From assembly GCF_040564635.1 (NCBI RefSeq), contig NZ_CP159837.1, positions 2,777,001 to 2,841,000 on the forward strand: DNA of 64,000 nucleotides, in the 5' to 3' direction. Under the pieces are notes generated by a model, which was not told the DNA's origin, did no database searches, and saw only the letters and a list, made by a program, of their open reading frames with translations. Shown piece by piece: positions 54,413-62,805 of this stretch (positions are counted from its first letter, which is position 1; every line of letters begins with the position of its first letter). The position numbers were made by a program, and so were the translations under genes. Source of the stretch: Planktothricoides raciborskii GIHE-MW2. Lineage in GTDB: Bacteria > Cyanobacteriota > Cyanobacteriia > Cyanobacteriales > Laspinemataceae.

Positions 54413-55843
54413 TCATCTTTGTGTTCTTTGTGTCTTGGTGGTTATTAAAATTTCATAATGATTTGAGGATGTATTAAATACAGGATTTAGCAGAAAGCGC
54501 GATCGCCCTCCTGTGGTCACTTTTTCGACTAAGCCCCGTCTGCCTAAAGATTGCATGGCTTCGGTTAATTCTGATTTGGCAAATTCCCGTAATCCAGATG
54601 CTTGAGAAATATCTACCGATTCATATTCTGAAAACGTGGATATGACTTTTTTTTCTAACTCCGATAAACGGTCTAAGTGAGATTCGAGAATGGGGGATAA
54701 GTCGCCGATAAATATCTCCTCTTGGTCGGCTAAAAATAAGGAAACGCTACCATCAAATAGTTCTAATATCGTTGAGGCGATGATATTTAACCAGGTGGGA
54801 TGACCTTGGTATAGGTTGATTAATTCTGGCCATTTTTCTGAGTCGGTTAATCCGTGTTCTTTCAAAATTTCCTCAGCATCCGCTGATAATCCTTTGAGGT
54901 TTAAAGTGCGGGTGGATTGTTTTTCGCCTTGTAAAGTGGCGATTTCTCTGGGTTTTTCCCAACTCAGGAGAATCACGGAACTTTGATGATGGTTTTTGGC
55001 GATTTGTTGCCAAAATTGGCCATAGTCTTTATGTTCGGTTAAGTATTGACCGGCAAGGAACCCGCTTTGAAAAAGATTTTGCAGGTCATCCAGTATGACT
55101 AAACAGCGCGAGTTACGAAAGTAATCAATTATTGTGGGTAATGGGGGATTTTGTGACTGGGCAAAAAATTGTTGTAGTTGGTTTTTTAGGCAGGAAAGGG
55201 TGGGAGTTTCTGTGAGACTTTTCCAAATAATATAGTCAAATTCAGGCTTGATTTGTTCGATGAGTTGCCTGGTTAGTAAGCTTTTGCCAATGCCACTTAA
55301 TCCATAGATGGTGATTAAGCGGATCTGGTCTTTTAAGATCCACTGTTTGAGGGTATTTATTTCGGTGGTGCGGTTGTAAAATTCGCTGAGGTCTGGAGCG
55401 TCGGTTAAGTCAATAATGGGTGAGGAATTTTGGGTGGGGGAAGAGTTAGGAGAAGAGTCGGGGGAAGATTCAGGAGAAGAGGGCGATCGATCATCTTTTA
55501 TCGTTTGTATGAATTCACCTCCAATATTCACATTATCAACTTGTACTAAACAGTGACCTGATTGAGAACATGGAGAAACCCTATTTCTTTTCTCTACCTT
55601 GGAACGAAAATTATATTTCTTCAGGTCTTCTCCTAACTCATCCCGCAGCTTATCCCATAACTTAGCGGCTTCTTTCTTAACGTGAGATACACGACAATTA
55701 TTATATTCTTTAGCAATTTGAGCATATTTTTTTCCTGACCACACACCCTTGAGTATGGCTTCCTCTATCGGCTTGAGAGGTTCGCCTGTTTTCTCAAGGA
55801 TCAGCTTTTCAGCCCACTCTAACACTTCTTCAATATTTTTCAT
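54413..55843 (-). CDS. HTH-STAND (NB-ARC-like) NTPase, copy 3
   Basis: 476 aa. HTH domain and ATPase core nearly identical to copy 1, including the C-terminus (SSNHYEILITTKTQRTQR). The linker after the HTH differs entirely (NRVSPCSQSGHCLVQVDNVN versus HRVSQGANFGYCVQINEGS). P-loop GLSGIGKS, Walker B LVILDD. Convergent with psbA copy 4; divergent from the DUF697-like gene at 56064. Confidence 0.82.
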   Translation of the reverse strand: MKNIEEVLEWAEKLILEKTGEPLKPIEEAILKGVWSGKKYAQIAKEYNNCRVSHVKKEAAKLWDKLRDELGEDLKKYNFRSKVEKRNRVSPCSQSGHCLVQVDNVNIGGEFIQTIKDDRSPSSPESSPDSSPNSSPTQNSSPIIDLTDAPDLSEFYNRTTEINTLKQWILKDQIRLITIYGLSGIGKSLLTRQLIEQIKPEFDYIIWKSLTETPTLSCLKNQLQQFFAQSQNPPLPTIIDYFRNSRCLVILDDLQNLFQSGFLAGQYLTEHKDYGQFWQQIAKNHHQSSVILLSWEKPREIATLQGEKQSTRTLNLKGLSADAEEILKEHGLTDSEKWPELINLYQGHPTWLNIIASTILELFDGSVSLFLADQEEIFIGDLSPILESHLDRLSELEKKVISTFSEYESVDISQASGLREFAKSELTEAMQSLGRRGLVEKVTTGGRSRFLLNPVFNTSSNHYEILITTKTQRTQR

Positions 55844-55878
55844 CAGTAAAAATACAGAGACTTAATCTTAAATAAATA

Positions 55879-55935
55879 ACTATATCCTACCAAATCCTAC
55901 TTTGTCAATCATTGGAAACCAAATCCTACTAAATC
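55879..55935 (-). promoter_or_regulatory. NTPase promoter with tandem 10-bp operator repeats, copy 3
   Basis: Minus strand: a degenerate upstream pair (GTAAGATTTAGTAGGATTTG, about 55920-55940), TTGACA (55903-55908), GTAGGATTTGGTAGGA in the 18-bp spacer, TATAGT (55879-55884). Same geometry as copies 1 and 2. Confidence 0.75.
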
Positions 55936-56063
55936 TTACTAATTTTTTTCAGGTTACTTGGAAAATTTGGGTACTAAATTTAGTGTATTATATTTGTAAA
56001 TTATACATATTACAAAAAAAAATTGGGGAAACGATCAAAAGCAGATTCAAGGAGCATAATTTT

Positions 56064-56447
56064 ATGATTTTGATGATCATTAATCATCTGAAACATTTTA
56101 TGCCTAGTCGCAGAGCACGTTTACATACTATTATTCATGTAGCAGCGACAGAAGCTACAGCCGTTGGGTTTGCCACTGCCCAAATTCCGGGAGACCGCTG
56201 GGTGATTGGTGCTGTTCAACTCAATATGAAAATTGAATTGGCGGCTGAGTTCGGAGAAAGTATCGATAAAGCTGCCGCTATGTCTCTAATAACTACAAAT
56301 GTATCCGCTTTTATAGGAGTTGAGACATGTAATGCTATCATCAAATATGCTCCTGGAATAGGAAATGCAGCTAATATGGTTACTGCTGCTTCTGTGACTG
56401 AAACTCTTGGTTGGGCTGTTGTTGAATATTACGAAAAAAAAAAATAA
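56064..56447 (+). CDS. DUF697-like glycine-rich membrane-associated protein
   Basis: 127 aa from ATG 56064, preceded by AAGGAG at a good distance; this favours it over the longer frame from 55902, which overlaps the NTPase operator. The helical, Ala/Gly-rich body (TEATAVGFATAQIPGDRWVI, AAEFGESIDKAAAMSLITTN, YAPGIGNAANMVTAASVTET) resembles DUF697-type domains found near small GTPases, often membrane-associated. Divergent from NTPase copy 3, in the position of the glycine-zipper peptide gene of cassette 1. Function unknown. Confidence 0.65.
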   Translation: MILMIINHLKHFMPSRRARLHTIIHVAATEATAVGFATAQIPGDRWVIGAVQLNMKIELAAEFGESIDKAAAMSLITTNVSAFIGVETCNAIIKYAPGIGNAANMVTAASVTETLGWAVVEYYEKKK

Positions 56448-56481
56448 TGGCATTGCATTATTTTGAATTTCCCAGGCAAGA

Positions 56482-56515
56482 AGAAACCGGGTTTTTTTGA
56501 AAAAACCCGGTTTCT
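56482..56515. repeat. palindromic repeat after the DUF697-like gene
   Basis: AGAAACCGGGTTTTTTTG / AAAAAACCCGGTTTCT arms; same family as 29037. May serve as terminator. Confidence 0.75.
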
Positions 56516-56707
56516 GTGTTTTTGGGGGCGCGATCGCGTCACTCCTACCCAGTAGCAGAATAATCCTGGAAAAAATCAGAGAATATTGATTGACAATTCC
56601 ATTTGTGCAAAAGTCACAAAAAGAATTGGCATGAGATAGAGCCATCCTTGATTTCCAAAAACCCAAAGAAAACCATTGCGTGGCCATTGAGATTATGATC
56701 TATAAAA

Positions 56708-56990
56708 TTAAGCTGTGGCAAATTCTCTCAAAGGTCGTTTACTGGGATGATGGAAACCTAAAACAATATCATACCATTTACAAAAATTAATCCAACAGCC
56801 CCTAACATTCTTAGGGTGGGCAAAAACTTTTACCCACCCTAACAAATATGATGGTGGATTTTTGCCCACCCTACAATATAAATACTTATTGTTGCATAAA
56901 TTTTGGTAAACAATATCACTTTGAGGAATTCCCGCAAACAGTAAATCATCCACTATACAGAAATTGGTTAAATCTTGTTCCACCCACAGC
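56708..56990 (-). pseudogene. XisI-family gene fragment interrupted by a MITE
   Basis: Only the C-terminal part is present (VEQDLTNFCIVDDLLFAGIP, QSDI, then after the insertion VLGFHHPSKRPLREFATA). Compared with intact xisI (30532-30885), the insertion point is between QSDI and VLGF. The N-terminal half is gone. Confidence 0.82.
56772..56908. mobile_element. MITE, about 137 bp, inserted in xisI
   Basis: Ends TACCATTTACAAAAATT and (reverse complement) TACCAAAATT. Flanked by a 10-bp target duplication AACAATATCA on both sides, single in the intact gene at 30532-30885. Interior GGGTGGGCAAAAAC...TTTGCCCACCC. Second copy at 39203-39347. Confidence 0.85.
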
Positions 56991-57099
56991 TATCTTTAAT
57001 TTTCAGATATTTGACTAAGCACGGCGATCGCGCTACGTATATGAAACCAGCGAATTATAATTGAAGGTGATGTGAATATAACGAATCGAGCCGAAAATT

Positions 57100-58452
57100 A
57101 TGCAATGGAAGCCTGGGGACAGACTACAAAACTATATTATTGAAGAAATCCTCGGAGAAGGGGGGTTTGGGGTGACGTATCGCGCTAGGGATCCTAGGGG
57201 CGATCGCGTAGCGATTAAAGTGTTGAACCTGAAAGGATTGGTAGCCGCAAAAGCAGCCAAGTATCGGGAACTTTTAATCAAAGAGGCGGAATTTTTATCT
57301 CAGTGTCATCATCCGAGTATTGTTCAGGTGAAGGAGTTGATCCAGCAAGACCCGAACTGGTGTATGGTGATGGAATATGTGGAGGGCATGGACTTGGCTA
57401 CGATGGTTGAAGACCAAGGGCCATTGGCAGAATCCCAAGCACTCTTCTATATTTATCAAATCGGTGAAGCATTGCATCAGATTCACCAGCAAGGATTTTT
57501 ACATCGAGATATCAAACCTCTGAATATTTTAATTCGCCAAGAAAGGTCTGATGCGGTACTAATTGATTTTGGCTTTGTTCAAGAATTTCAGGAACAGCAA
57601 ATAGACATTCATCCTGAGTATGGTTCCAGAGGATTTGCACCGATTGAGCAGTATGATTGGCGATCGCTCAGAGGGGCTTATACCGATGTCTATGGATTAG
57701 CTGCCACCTTATATACGCTATTAACCGCAAAAATTCCCGCCTCTGCCACCTCAAGAGATCGGGAGATATTCAAGCATCAAACCGATCCTTTAGTTCCCCC
57801 AAAAAAATATAATCCGCAAATTAGCGATACAGTCAATGAGGCAATTCTCAAAGGTTTAGAATTCCAGCCAGAAAATCGTCCCCAGTCCGTCGCTGAATGG
57901 TTAAAACTTTTGGGCTATGATCTGCCAACTGAAGTGATCGCGATCGCGTTGCGGAGCAATATCGCCACTGCCACCGAGGAAAACGAAACTACCGAGAAAC
58001 CAACAGCCCAGCAGACAAATCCCTGGGGATCCGCTGTGGGCATGGACTATGGCAAACTGCAAGCATTACTCGCTGCCGGTCAGTGGCAAGAAGCCGATCG
58101 CGAAACCGAAGCGATCATGCTGGCGATATCCGGGCAAGAAGAACAGGGGAAATTGAATGCCCACCACCTGAAAAACTTCCCCTGTCGGGATTTACGCATT
58201 CTGAACCAACTATGGCTAGAATCAAGCAATGGTCGTTTTGGCTTTAGCGTGCAAAATCAGATTTGGGCTGAGGTGAAACAAAATTACCAAACCTTCAGTG
58301 ATCGCGTCGGATGGCGTGTTGGCAAATCCTGGTTGCCCTATTCCGAGTTAAAGTTTAACCATGAAGCCCCGACGGGACATTTACCCAGTTGGGGGCGACG
58401 GGGACGTTTTTGGCCATTTTTGGCGGCGAGAGTTGAGGAGTGCATCCTTTAA
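57100..58452 (+). CDS. Ser/Thr protein kinase with C-terminal GUN4 domain
   Basis: 450 aa. Hanks kinase in residues 1-270: LGEGGFGVTYRARDPRGD, VAIKVLNL, FLHRDIKPLNILI, VLIDFGFVQEF and GFAPIEQYDW. A linker follows, then from about 305 a GUN4 domain (YGKLQALLAAGQWQEADRET, CRDLRILNQLWLESSNGRFG, FSVQNQIW, VGWRVG). GUN4 binds Mg-protoporphyrin IX and stimulates Mg-chelatase; kinase-GUN4 fusions in cyanobacteria probably sense tetrapyrroles. ATG at 57100. Confidence 0.93.
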   Translation: MQWKPGDRLQNYIIEEILGEGGFGVTYRARDPRGDRVAIKVLNLKGLVAAKAAKYRELLIKEAEFLSQCHHPSIVQVKELIQQDPNWCMVMEYVEGMDLATMVEDQGPLAESQALFYIYQIGEALHQIHQQGFLHRDIKPLNILIRQERSDAVLIDFGFVQEFQEQQIDIHPEYGSRGFAPIEQYDWRSLRGAYTDVYGLAATLYTLLTAKIPASATSRDREIFKHQTDPLVPPKKYNPQISDTVNEAILKGLEFQPENRPQSVAEWLKLLGYDLPTEVIAIALRSNIATATEENETTEKPTAQQTNPWGSAVGMDYGKLQALLAAGQWQEADRETEAIMLAISGQEEQGKLNAHHLKNFPCRDLRILNQLWLESSNGRFGFSVQNQIWAEVKQNYQTFSDRVGWRVGKSWLPYSELKFNHEAPTGHLPSWGRRGRFWPFLAARVEECIL

Positions 58453-58566
58453 AAGGTAACGTTATTTAATTGTTGCCAGACAAATGAAGTCAGTCTTATC
58501 TGCGAACAGCATTCCCAATCCATAAAACAACATTTGTCCAGCAGACCTATTAAGATCAATTATTTT

Positions 58567-59967
58567 ATGAGCAGCGATCCAAATTCCACTCAGTCTAGGT
58601 TGAACTCTTCTGGGATGCCGGAAAACCAAAACCAGTATGTGAGTCAATCAACGGGTGGTGTCACCAACTCAAATAACTCCCACAGTTCCGACATTTCTGA
58701 GAGTAATGGGTCTGAACCTGGGGAAAATTTTTCCAGTTTCAGTGGCGAAACTATGATGGAAGAAAAAGTAGCCTCTTTGCCAGTCAACGTTTCATTAGAA
58801 AACGACTATACTTTAACCCAGACGAATCCCTCAAACCTTGAAATTAACATCAAAAATGTAGCGCTACTTAACCTCAATCCAGGGGTGGTGATCCTGGGGT
58901 CAATTACTTTAATGGTTTTGGGGTTAGCCATTGATAATGCCTGGATCGGGTTTATGGGTGCCCTGGTCACATTGGCGGTTTCCTTGCGGATTATTTTGCC
59001 CAATTGGGGCAAAATCTGGGTGCAGTTGGTGCCAGAGAGTTGGCGAGCTATTGTGGTGTCTTGCTTGGGCTTAATTGCCGGGATTGTTGGTTTATTAATG
59101 CTCAGTGGGGCGAATCAAGTACCGGATTCTCGCAATATCCACATTAATTGGGAGGCGATTGGCGCCGTCGGGGAAGTGGTGGGTGCCTTGGGGCAAATTT
59201 TAATTGCCATCATTGCGGTTTATGTGGCTTGGCGTCAATATGTGATTTCCAAGGAGTTGACGATTCAGCAAAACCGGATAACGCAACAGCAAACCATTGA
59301 TGCCTATTTTCAAGGGGTGTCTGATTTGGCGTTGAGTGATGAGGGGTTGCTAGAAGATTGGCCACAAGAACGGGCGATCGCTGAGGGCAGAACGGCGGCA
59401 ATTCTCGGCAGCGTTGACTCGGAAGGCAAAGCCAAAATTATCCGGTTTTTATCCCAGTCTAAATTACTCACTCCCCTACAACGCGATCGCCATCTCGGTC
59501 GTCCGATCCTCGATGGGGATGGGGGCTATGCGGAAGATCGGGCTTATGGCGTCCGTGTCATCTACTTAGGGGTGATGTTAGCGGGGGCTGACCTAGCGGG
59601 GACAGATTTGCGCTGGACTGAGTTAAGCGAAGCCAATCTCGTCCGGGCGAATCTGAAAAACTGCGATCTGGTAAAAGCCAATCTTTCTCGCACAATTTTG
59701 TATGAAGCCAACCTTGCTGGTGCGGATTTAATGGGGACTCGCTTATTTTACGGCAAAGCGGAAACCGCATCCCCGCGCAATCGCACCGACCCGCCCAACT
59801 ATAAAACCGGAGAATTTACTGGCGCGGTGATCGAAAATGCAGACATGACTAATGTTCAGCGACTATCCGATGCTCAACGATATTATTGTTGTGCGTGGGG
59901 CGGGTCGAAAACTCGTTCGACTATCCCTGGCGGCTGTGAGGGAATTCCTAACAAATTAGGCCGATAA
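58567..59967 (+). CDS. membrane protein with C-terminal pentapeptide repeats
   Basis: 466 aa from ATG 58567 (a TTG frame begins at 58534). Disordered Ser/Asn-rich N-terminus to about residue 75. Four hydrophobic segments follow (VVILGSITLMVLGLAI, WIGFMGALVTLAVSLRIIL, AIVVSCLGLIAGIVGLLML, GQILIAIIAVYVAWRQYVIS), then an extended helix (KELTIQQNRITQQQTIDAYF). Pentapeptide repeats (AGADLAGTDL, LSEANLVRANLKNCDLVKAN, YEANLAGADLMGTRL) fill about 340-420. Function unknown; widespread type in cyanobacteria. It follows the kinase-GUN4 gene, but the gap is over 100 bp. Confidence 0.85.
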   Translation: MSSDPNSTQSRLNSSGMPENQNQYVSQSTGGVTNSNNSHSSDISESNGSEPGENFSSFSGETMMEEKVASLPVNVSLENDYTLTQTNPSNLEINIKNVALLNLNPGVVILGSITLMVLGLAIDNAWIGFMGALVTLAVSLRIILPNWGKIWVQLVPESWRAIVVSCLGLIAGIVGLLMLSGANQVPDSRNIHINWEAIGAVGEVVGALGQILIAIIAVYVAWRQYVISKELTIQQNRITQQQTIDAYFQGVSDLALSDEGLLEDWPQERAIAEGRTAAILGSVDSEGKAKIIRFLSQSKLLTPLQRDRHLGRPILDGDGGYAEDRAYGVRVIYLGVMLAGADLAGTDLRWTELSEANLVRANLKNCDLVKANLSRTILYEANLAGADLMGTRLFYGKAETASPRNRTDPPNYKTGEFTGAVIENADMTNVQRLSDAQRYYCCAWGGSKTRSTIPGGCEGIPNKLGR

Positions 59968-60126
59968 ACTAGCCGATAAACTAAACGGGCGGAGTTTTTC
60001 CTCCGCCCCGGATATTGCTTGAATGCAATATTGTGGTCAGATAGAAAAATTTGCCTTTGTTTTCCAGCTTCCATTGGGGGGGTTCTGCCCCGCATATTTG
60101 CCCCGCATATTTGCCCGCATATTTAT

Positions 60127-60696
60127 TTAAAACGTTGAGTGATCCGACGGAAAAATTCCCCTTTTTTTGCGGGCTTCCATCGCTTTTTCTAATAAGTTTA
60201 AAAGTCCCGGTGCTTCTTCTTGTAGGGTTAACAATAGCCGCTCACCAATATCTTCATTGCCCGGATCGTGACCAGTGTTCATTACGGCAGTGAGTCGGGG
60301 CATGGCAATATCATCTACAATCTGAATTAGTCCACTTAAGCACCGATTAAATTGTCTTTCTGTTAATGGGGCATCTTCCAAAGGAAACTCGACGATCGCC
60401 CGAATTTCGCCATCAGAGGGATCGTATTCCCACTGAAGCATCTTGGTTTCCCAAGAAATACAAAGCATGGTTTGTAAAATCGCTTCTTTATAAGGATGAT
60501 CGCTAATTCCTGATAAAACTTGGGGAGCAAATAGTTTAAAAAATTCTCCCTCTTCATCCAATTGAATCACTAACAGAAAACTGTCTAAATTTTCGGCTTG
60601 GACTCCGGTGATAATCCGATTGTTTTCTTCATCTTCTTCATAATTCCAACCTCGATTATCAAGATATTTAGCGATCTGTTCTAAGGTTGCGGCCAT
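60127..60696 (-). CDS. YbjN-domain / CesT-like protein
   Basis: 189 aa, acidic. YbjN-type fold: LEQIAKYLDNRGWNYEEDEE, FLLVIQLDEEGEFFKLFAPQ, EAILQTMLCISWETKMLQWE, IRAIVEFPLEDAPLTERQFN. A C-terminal helical tail (LLNLLEKAMEARKKRG) follows. Related to type III secretion chaperone-like folds; the cyanobacterial role is unknown. Confidence 0.8.
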   Translation of the reverse strand: MAATLEQIAKYLDNRGWNYEEDEENNRIITGVQAENLDSFLLVIQLDEEGEFFKLFAPQVLSGISDHPYKEAILQTMLCISWETKMLQWEYDPSDGEIRAIVEFPLEDAPLTERQFNRCLSGLIQIVDDIAMPRLTAVMNTGHDPGNEDIGERLLLTLQEEAPGLLNLLEKAMEARKKRGIFPSDHSTF

Positions 60697-61007
60697 ATAT
60701 TAGATGTCCTTCTCTTAAATCAAAACATAAATTTTAACTCAAATCCGCTGGAGTATTTTCATCAAAAATCAGTCCAGACCAATTTTGATGAGGTGACTCC
60801 TTGACTCTGTGATTTTCCTAGGGAGTCAAACGCAGGTGAGTGCTGCCACGTCTAAGAATTTTTCTGGGTCAAGGTTTTCCGCATATGTGCGCTTTCCATT
60901 CGATCATAACAAGTGAGTGATGGTGAATCTACTTCTATGCTTAAATATAGACAAAATCAACAAAAATTAGCGCTGTTGCCGGGAGTGGTGAGGGCATTTA
61001 GTCCCAC
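60697..61007. other. intergenic, no gene seen
   Basis: GACTCC...GGGAGTC imperfect hairpin at about 60796-60830, otherwise nothing recognised. Confidence 0.4.
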
Positions 61008-62048
61008 TTACTCAGGAGCGGAAATCGAGACGACTTGCCCGGTTTCGCCCGCTACTCGGATGGCGTCGGCAATTTTTAAGGTATATACACTATCGATCGC
61101 GTTTATATATAAAGGTGTGCCATCGATCAGGTGGTCTAAGACCATTGTGGTATCTTGGGCAAATAAGCCCCGTCGAGAACCCACGGGGATCTCGGTGATG
61201 TCAGCGTCACGGAATAATTGACCCTGGTCTCCGTCAAATACCAAGGTGCCGCGATCGCCATACACTTCCAGCTTGCGCTCATCTTTCCAAAATCTTTCCC
61301 CTTTGCCATAAATCAATTCGGCGATCGCCCCACAGGTAAACCGCAACTGCGCCGTACATAAACAAGCGGTAAAATACTCCGGCTGTGGCGACGGCCAAAA
61401 CTGACTCTGGGCGCTGACTGTGGCAACGGTGCCCCATATATCCGTCAACCGATGTAAGCGAGAAAGGGCGCCGGTAAAGGGAAAGCCAAACAAGTCTGGG
61501 TGATAAGTCCAACTTCGAGGGGCGGGTCTTTTGCTGCTAATGGTGGCGTAACGGGCATAAAATACTTCACCGGCTTCCGCTAAGGATGCTTTCAGGGCAT
61601 TGTGTACTCCGCCCAACAGTTCAATATGTTCTATATGTAGGAGGCGCCTTTGGCGATCGGCCAATGCCAGCAATGTTTCCGCTTCCAGGGGATCCAAAGA
61701 TAGCGGATATTCCACGACGACGTGCTTGCCTGCTTCCAGGGCTGCCCGCGCTACAGGCCCATGATCCCGATTAATGGTGCAAATCATAATCAGGTCAACG
61801 TCATCGCGATCGACCAATTCTTGCCAAGAGTTGACCGCCGTTGCTTGATAAATCTGGCTAAACTCCTGGGTTTTTTCCGGGGTATGACCCGTCACCGCAA
61901 CTAACTGGCTCCGAGGATCCTCTTGCAGGGTCGGAGCTCTCAGTTTGGCCGTAAAACCCGTTCCGACCATTCCGACTCGGATCGGTAATGTCATCGCATC
62001 TAAAAATAAGGGTGTTTGATTGTTGTTGGCAGGATAAATCTGACTCAC
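61008..62048 (-). CDS. bvdR: biliverdin reductase BvdR (Gfo/Idh/MocA family)
   Basis: 346 aa (internal start MTLPIRVGMVGTG at 61997 possible). NAD(P)-binding VGMVGTGFTAKLRAPTL at the N-terminus, VVEYPLSLDP, then LLHIEHIELLGGVHNALKAS and GEVFYARYATISSKRPAPRS. These, with AELIYGKGERFWKDE and VGSRRGLFAQDT, are diagnostic of cyanobacterial biliverdin reductase (Synechocystis slr1784 type) rather than a generic sugar dehydrogenase. Reduces biliverdin to bilirubin; linked to phycobilisome function. Confidence 0.88.
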   Translation of the reverse strand: MSQIYPANNNQTPLFLDAMTLPIRVGMVGTGFTAKLRAPTLQEDPRSQLVAVTGHTPEKTQEFSQIYQATAVNSWQELVDRDDVDLIMICTINRDHGPVARAALEAGKHVVVEYPLSLDPLEAETLLALADRQRRLLHIEHIELLGGVHNALKASLAEAGEVFYARYATISSKRPAPRSWTYHPDLFGFPFTGALSRLHRLTDIWGTVATVSAQSQFWPSPQPEYFTACLCTAQLRFTCGAIAELIYGKGERFWKDERKLEVYGDRGTLVFDGDQGQLFRDADITEIPVGSRRGLFAQDTTMVLDHLIDGTPLYINAIDSVYTLKIADAIRVAGETGQVVSISAPE

Positions 62049-62647
<599 letters not shown>

Positions 62648-62670
62648 GTTGCTCCTCTGAGCTTGAGATA

Positions 62671-62720
62671 AACAGGGCAATTAGCTGGATCCGTTAGAGA
62701 GATCGTGGCTAATTGCCCTG
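62671..62720 (+). terminator. ferredoxin terminator
   Basis: ACAGGGCAATTAGC and its reverse complement GCTAATTGCCCTGT around a 21-base loop, followed by TTTTATT; 24 bp after the petF stop. Confidence 0.88.
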
Positions 62721-62805
62721 TTTTATTGGTTAGTCCATGAACCTTGAAGCCGATCGCTTTCTCAATCCAGATCAAGCAGGCAATGGGTTTGATTATTTTT
62801 GATGC

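Noticed and set aside
55902-56063. 54-codon N-terminal extension of the DUF697-like protein
   Set aside because: It overlaps the NTPase operator repeats, is not protein-like, and a good AAGGAG site precedes the internal ATG at 56064.
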